Positions 16,808-18,008 of a stretch of 18,008 bases of DNA are shown here, one piece after another. A program made the translations under genes and the position numbers. How positions within the stretch are numbered: position 1 is the stretch's first letter; the number at the start of each line of letters is the position of its first letter. The stretch spans positions 1 through 18,008 of the forward strand of contig WKLE02006379.1 in the NCBI GenBank assembly GCA_014885115.2, in the 5' to 3' direction. A model generated the notes under the pieces. The model was not told the origin of the DNA, ran no database searches, and was given only the letters and a program-made list of their open reading frames with translations. This DNA comes from Asterionellopsis glacialis. Its lineage: Eukaryota > Bacillariophyta > Plagiogrammaphyceae > Rhaphoneidales > Asterionellopsidaceae.

Positions 16808-17901
16808 ATTGAACAGTATGGACTCTAGAGTAGATAGACTGTCTTTGCTTTCAACCGAAAAGCTGGACAAGGCGCAATCTAGAAACCAAGAGGGGCTTCA
16901 CTTTATTTGAGTATTTTTGTCACAAACGTGAAGGCAAAAAAGCATGATCCAATTTGGACAATTTTCACATTCTTCATTCAATGTATGGAAATAGAAGAAC
17001 TTTGAGATGCCTAAAGCTGACTTCTAAATCTTACTGATGTCTAAATTACTCGTAGCTATTTACAATATTCTTGAATTTCATTTCATCATTGCGTATGCTG
17101 CACTAAATGCTCTGAACTTATTCCTTGAAGGAATGGAATATCTTACAGAAGTTCTAGTGATCTTTTCTTCTACTGGTGAAGTTTTGCTGACCATTCATGG
17201 GCAACTTTTCAGCACATTAGCTCTCTTCCAACACAATAAACGTGGCATATTTGCTACCTTTCATCAATCTAGAGGAAGGAAAGAATTTAATGGATCAGTA
17301 TGAAAGGTGAGGTCTATGAGAGCTACATAGCATTCTACTCTTTCCATTTTCTAGATACACCAGAGTCTGTATTCATGGACACCCCTATGGCGGTACAAAA
17401 ATGAAATAATTATGATAAGTATGTAAAATTTTTCAAGTCGATATGCTTTCTTCACCATTCCTCTTCAAAAAAAGGGAGGGGGGGAGGGCGACCATAGAAG
17501 TAATAATGGATCTGCCGGACGTGGCTTACCTTGATTACTAGGATTGAGCAAAGGAATAAGTGATGAAGAATTGTTTTAATACATATGTAAAAAACTCCAG
17601 CGACGCTTTCTAACATCTCAATCTTTAAGATGGTGACTGCAACCAAGATCTTATGTCGTCCGTCAGACGATTATTGCTCCAACTTTGAGATGCGTCCCAT
17701 CTATTTGGACTCGTTCACAGATCTTCGTCTACACGGGGGGGGGTCAGTTTTGCACTGTACTGTAGCAATTATTCTAGACACGGGATCATCGTCCAGGCAC
17801 GAAAGACTGTGCTGGTAGTGGCTGAAAACTGAAACAACTTACCGATTGGAACATGGTGCAAAACCACGTGCTCCAAGCATTCAGCCGTACACAAAACATA
17901 G
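16808..17901. other. Intergenic region, 1.1 kb
   Basis: No gene I can support. The 88-aa ORF at 17037-17303 starts at an ATG but is hydrophobic and featureless. A minus-strand stretch of 37 open codons (17465-17575) looks somewhat coding and includes a strong donor-like CAAG|GTAAGC at 17530/17529, but no partner exons are found. G/C homopolymer runs lie at 17474-17488 and 17737-17743. The 62-aa ORF at 17630-17818 has no features. Confidence 0.45.
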
Positions 17902-17973
17902 CTCCGCCACGGGGAATCGAACCCCGGTCTCCCGCGTGACAGGCGGGGATACTAGCCACTATACTATAGCGGA
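17902..17973 (-). tRNA. tRNA-Asp (anticodon GUC)
   Basis: Complete cloverleaf. The acceptor is TCCGCTA/TGGCGGA (one G-T pair), the D arm has GTAT...GTAT flanks with AGTGG, the anticodon stem is CCCGC/GCGGG with loop CTGTCAC (anticodon GTC), the variable loop has 4 nt, and the T arm is CGGGG-TTCGATT-CCCCG. The discriminator is G, the identity base expected for tRNA-Asp. No intron and no encoded CCA. Confidence 0.97.
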
Positions 17974-18008
17974 CGCATCGCATCGATGAGTCAAGCGAGC
18001 TGATTGAT

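Noticed and set aside
17037..17303. 88-aa ATG ORF
   Set aside because: It starts at an ATG but its hydrophobic composition, lack of motifs and chance-level length give no support.
1..18008. CRISPR array, bacterial operon or phage island
   Set aside because: Introns, plastid presequences, eukaryotic tRNAs and gene families show nuclear eukaryotic DNA. The only regular arrays are the TPR coding repeats, the GTAC heptads and a 31-bp tandem repeat, none with spacers.

Overview
The window reads as nuclear DNA of a diatom, or a close photosynthetic stramenopile relative. Two predicted proteins (1800-4073 and 7499-8389) start with a signal peptide followed by a Phe-containing cleavage motif (TDA-F and SAA-FAV). 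This ASAFAP-type bipartite presequence sends proteins into secondary plastids. Two genes carry short GT-AG introns, the tRNA genes are eukaryotic, and a decayed gene has a Cys/LGL motif that I associate with diatom proteins. Base composition is AT-rich, with many short GTAC-based and triplet repeats. I cannot name the species from sequence alone.

Layout. 1-1799: no intact gene. It holds a GTAC heptad repeat, several short perfect hairpins, a T/G microsatellite and a decayed ankyrin-repeat fragment (about 961-1312, +). 1800-4073 (+): a 757-aa plastid-targeted protein of unknown function with two compact conserved-looking blocks. 4074-5465: mostly non-coding, with a possible minus-strand coding remnant near 4471-4640. 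5466-7152 (+): a two-exon JMJD6-type JmjC oxygenase. 7499-8389 (-): an Alr4036-type PNPOx/FMN-binding protein with a plastid presequence. 8527-8862 (-): a doubtful 111-aa ORF beginning MGCxxS. 8959-9891 (+): urease accessory GTPase UreG with a His-rich N-terminus. About 10004-10071: a tRNA-like relic. About 10124-10615 (-): a broken Cys-rich repeat gene. 10823-13453 (+): an 876-aa protein with an N-terminal TIR-like domain and 13 kinesin-light-chain-type TPRs. 13867-15531 (-): a three-exon PGAM5-like phosphatase. 15902-15975 (-): tRNA-Thr(CGU). About 16079-16130: a half-tRNA-like relic. 16439-16807 (+): a FAM32A-like spliceosomal protein. 17902-17973 (-): tRNA-Asp(GUC).

The genes do not form one pathway. 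They are independent eukaryotic transcription units in mixed orientation: convergent at JMJD6/PNPOx and at TPR/PGAM5, divergent at the 8527-8862 ORF/UreG. The most interesting element is the TIR-like/TPR protein. It resembles an innate-immune receptor layout without a nucleotide-binding domain, and it sits next to a decaying Cys-rich gene. Next come the unknown plastid protein and the predicted presequence on UreG.
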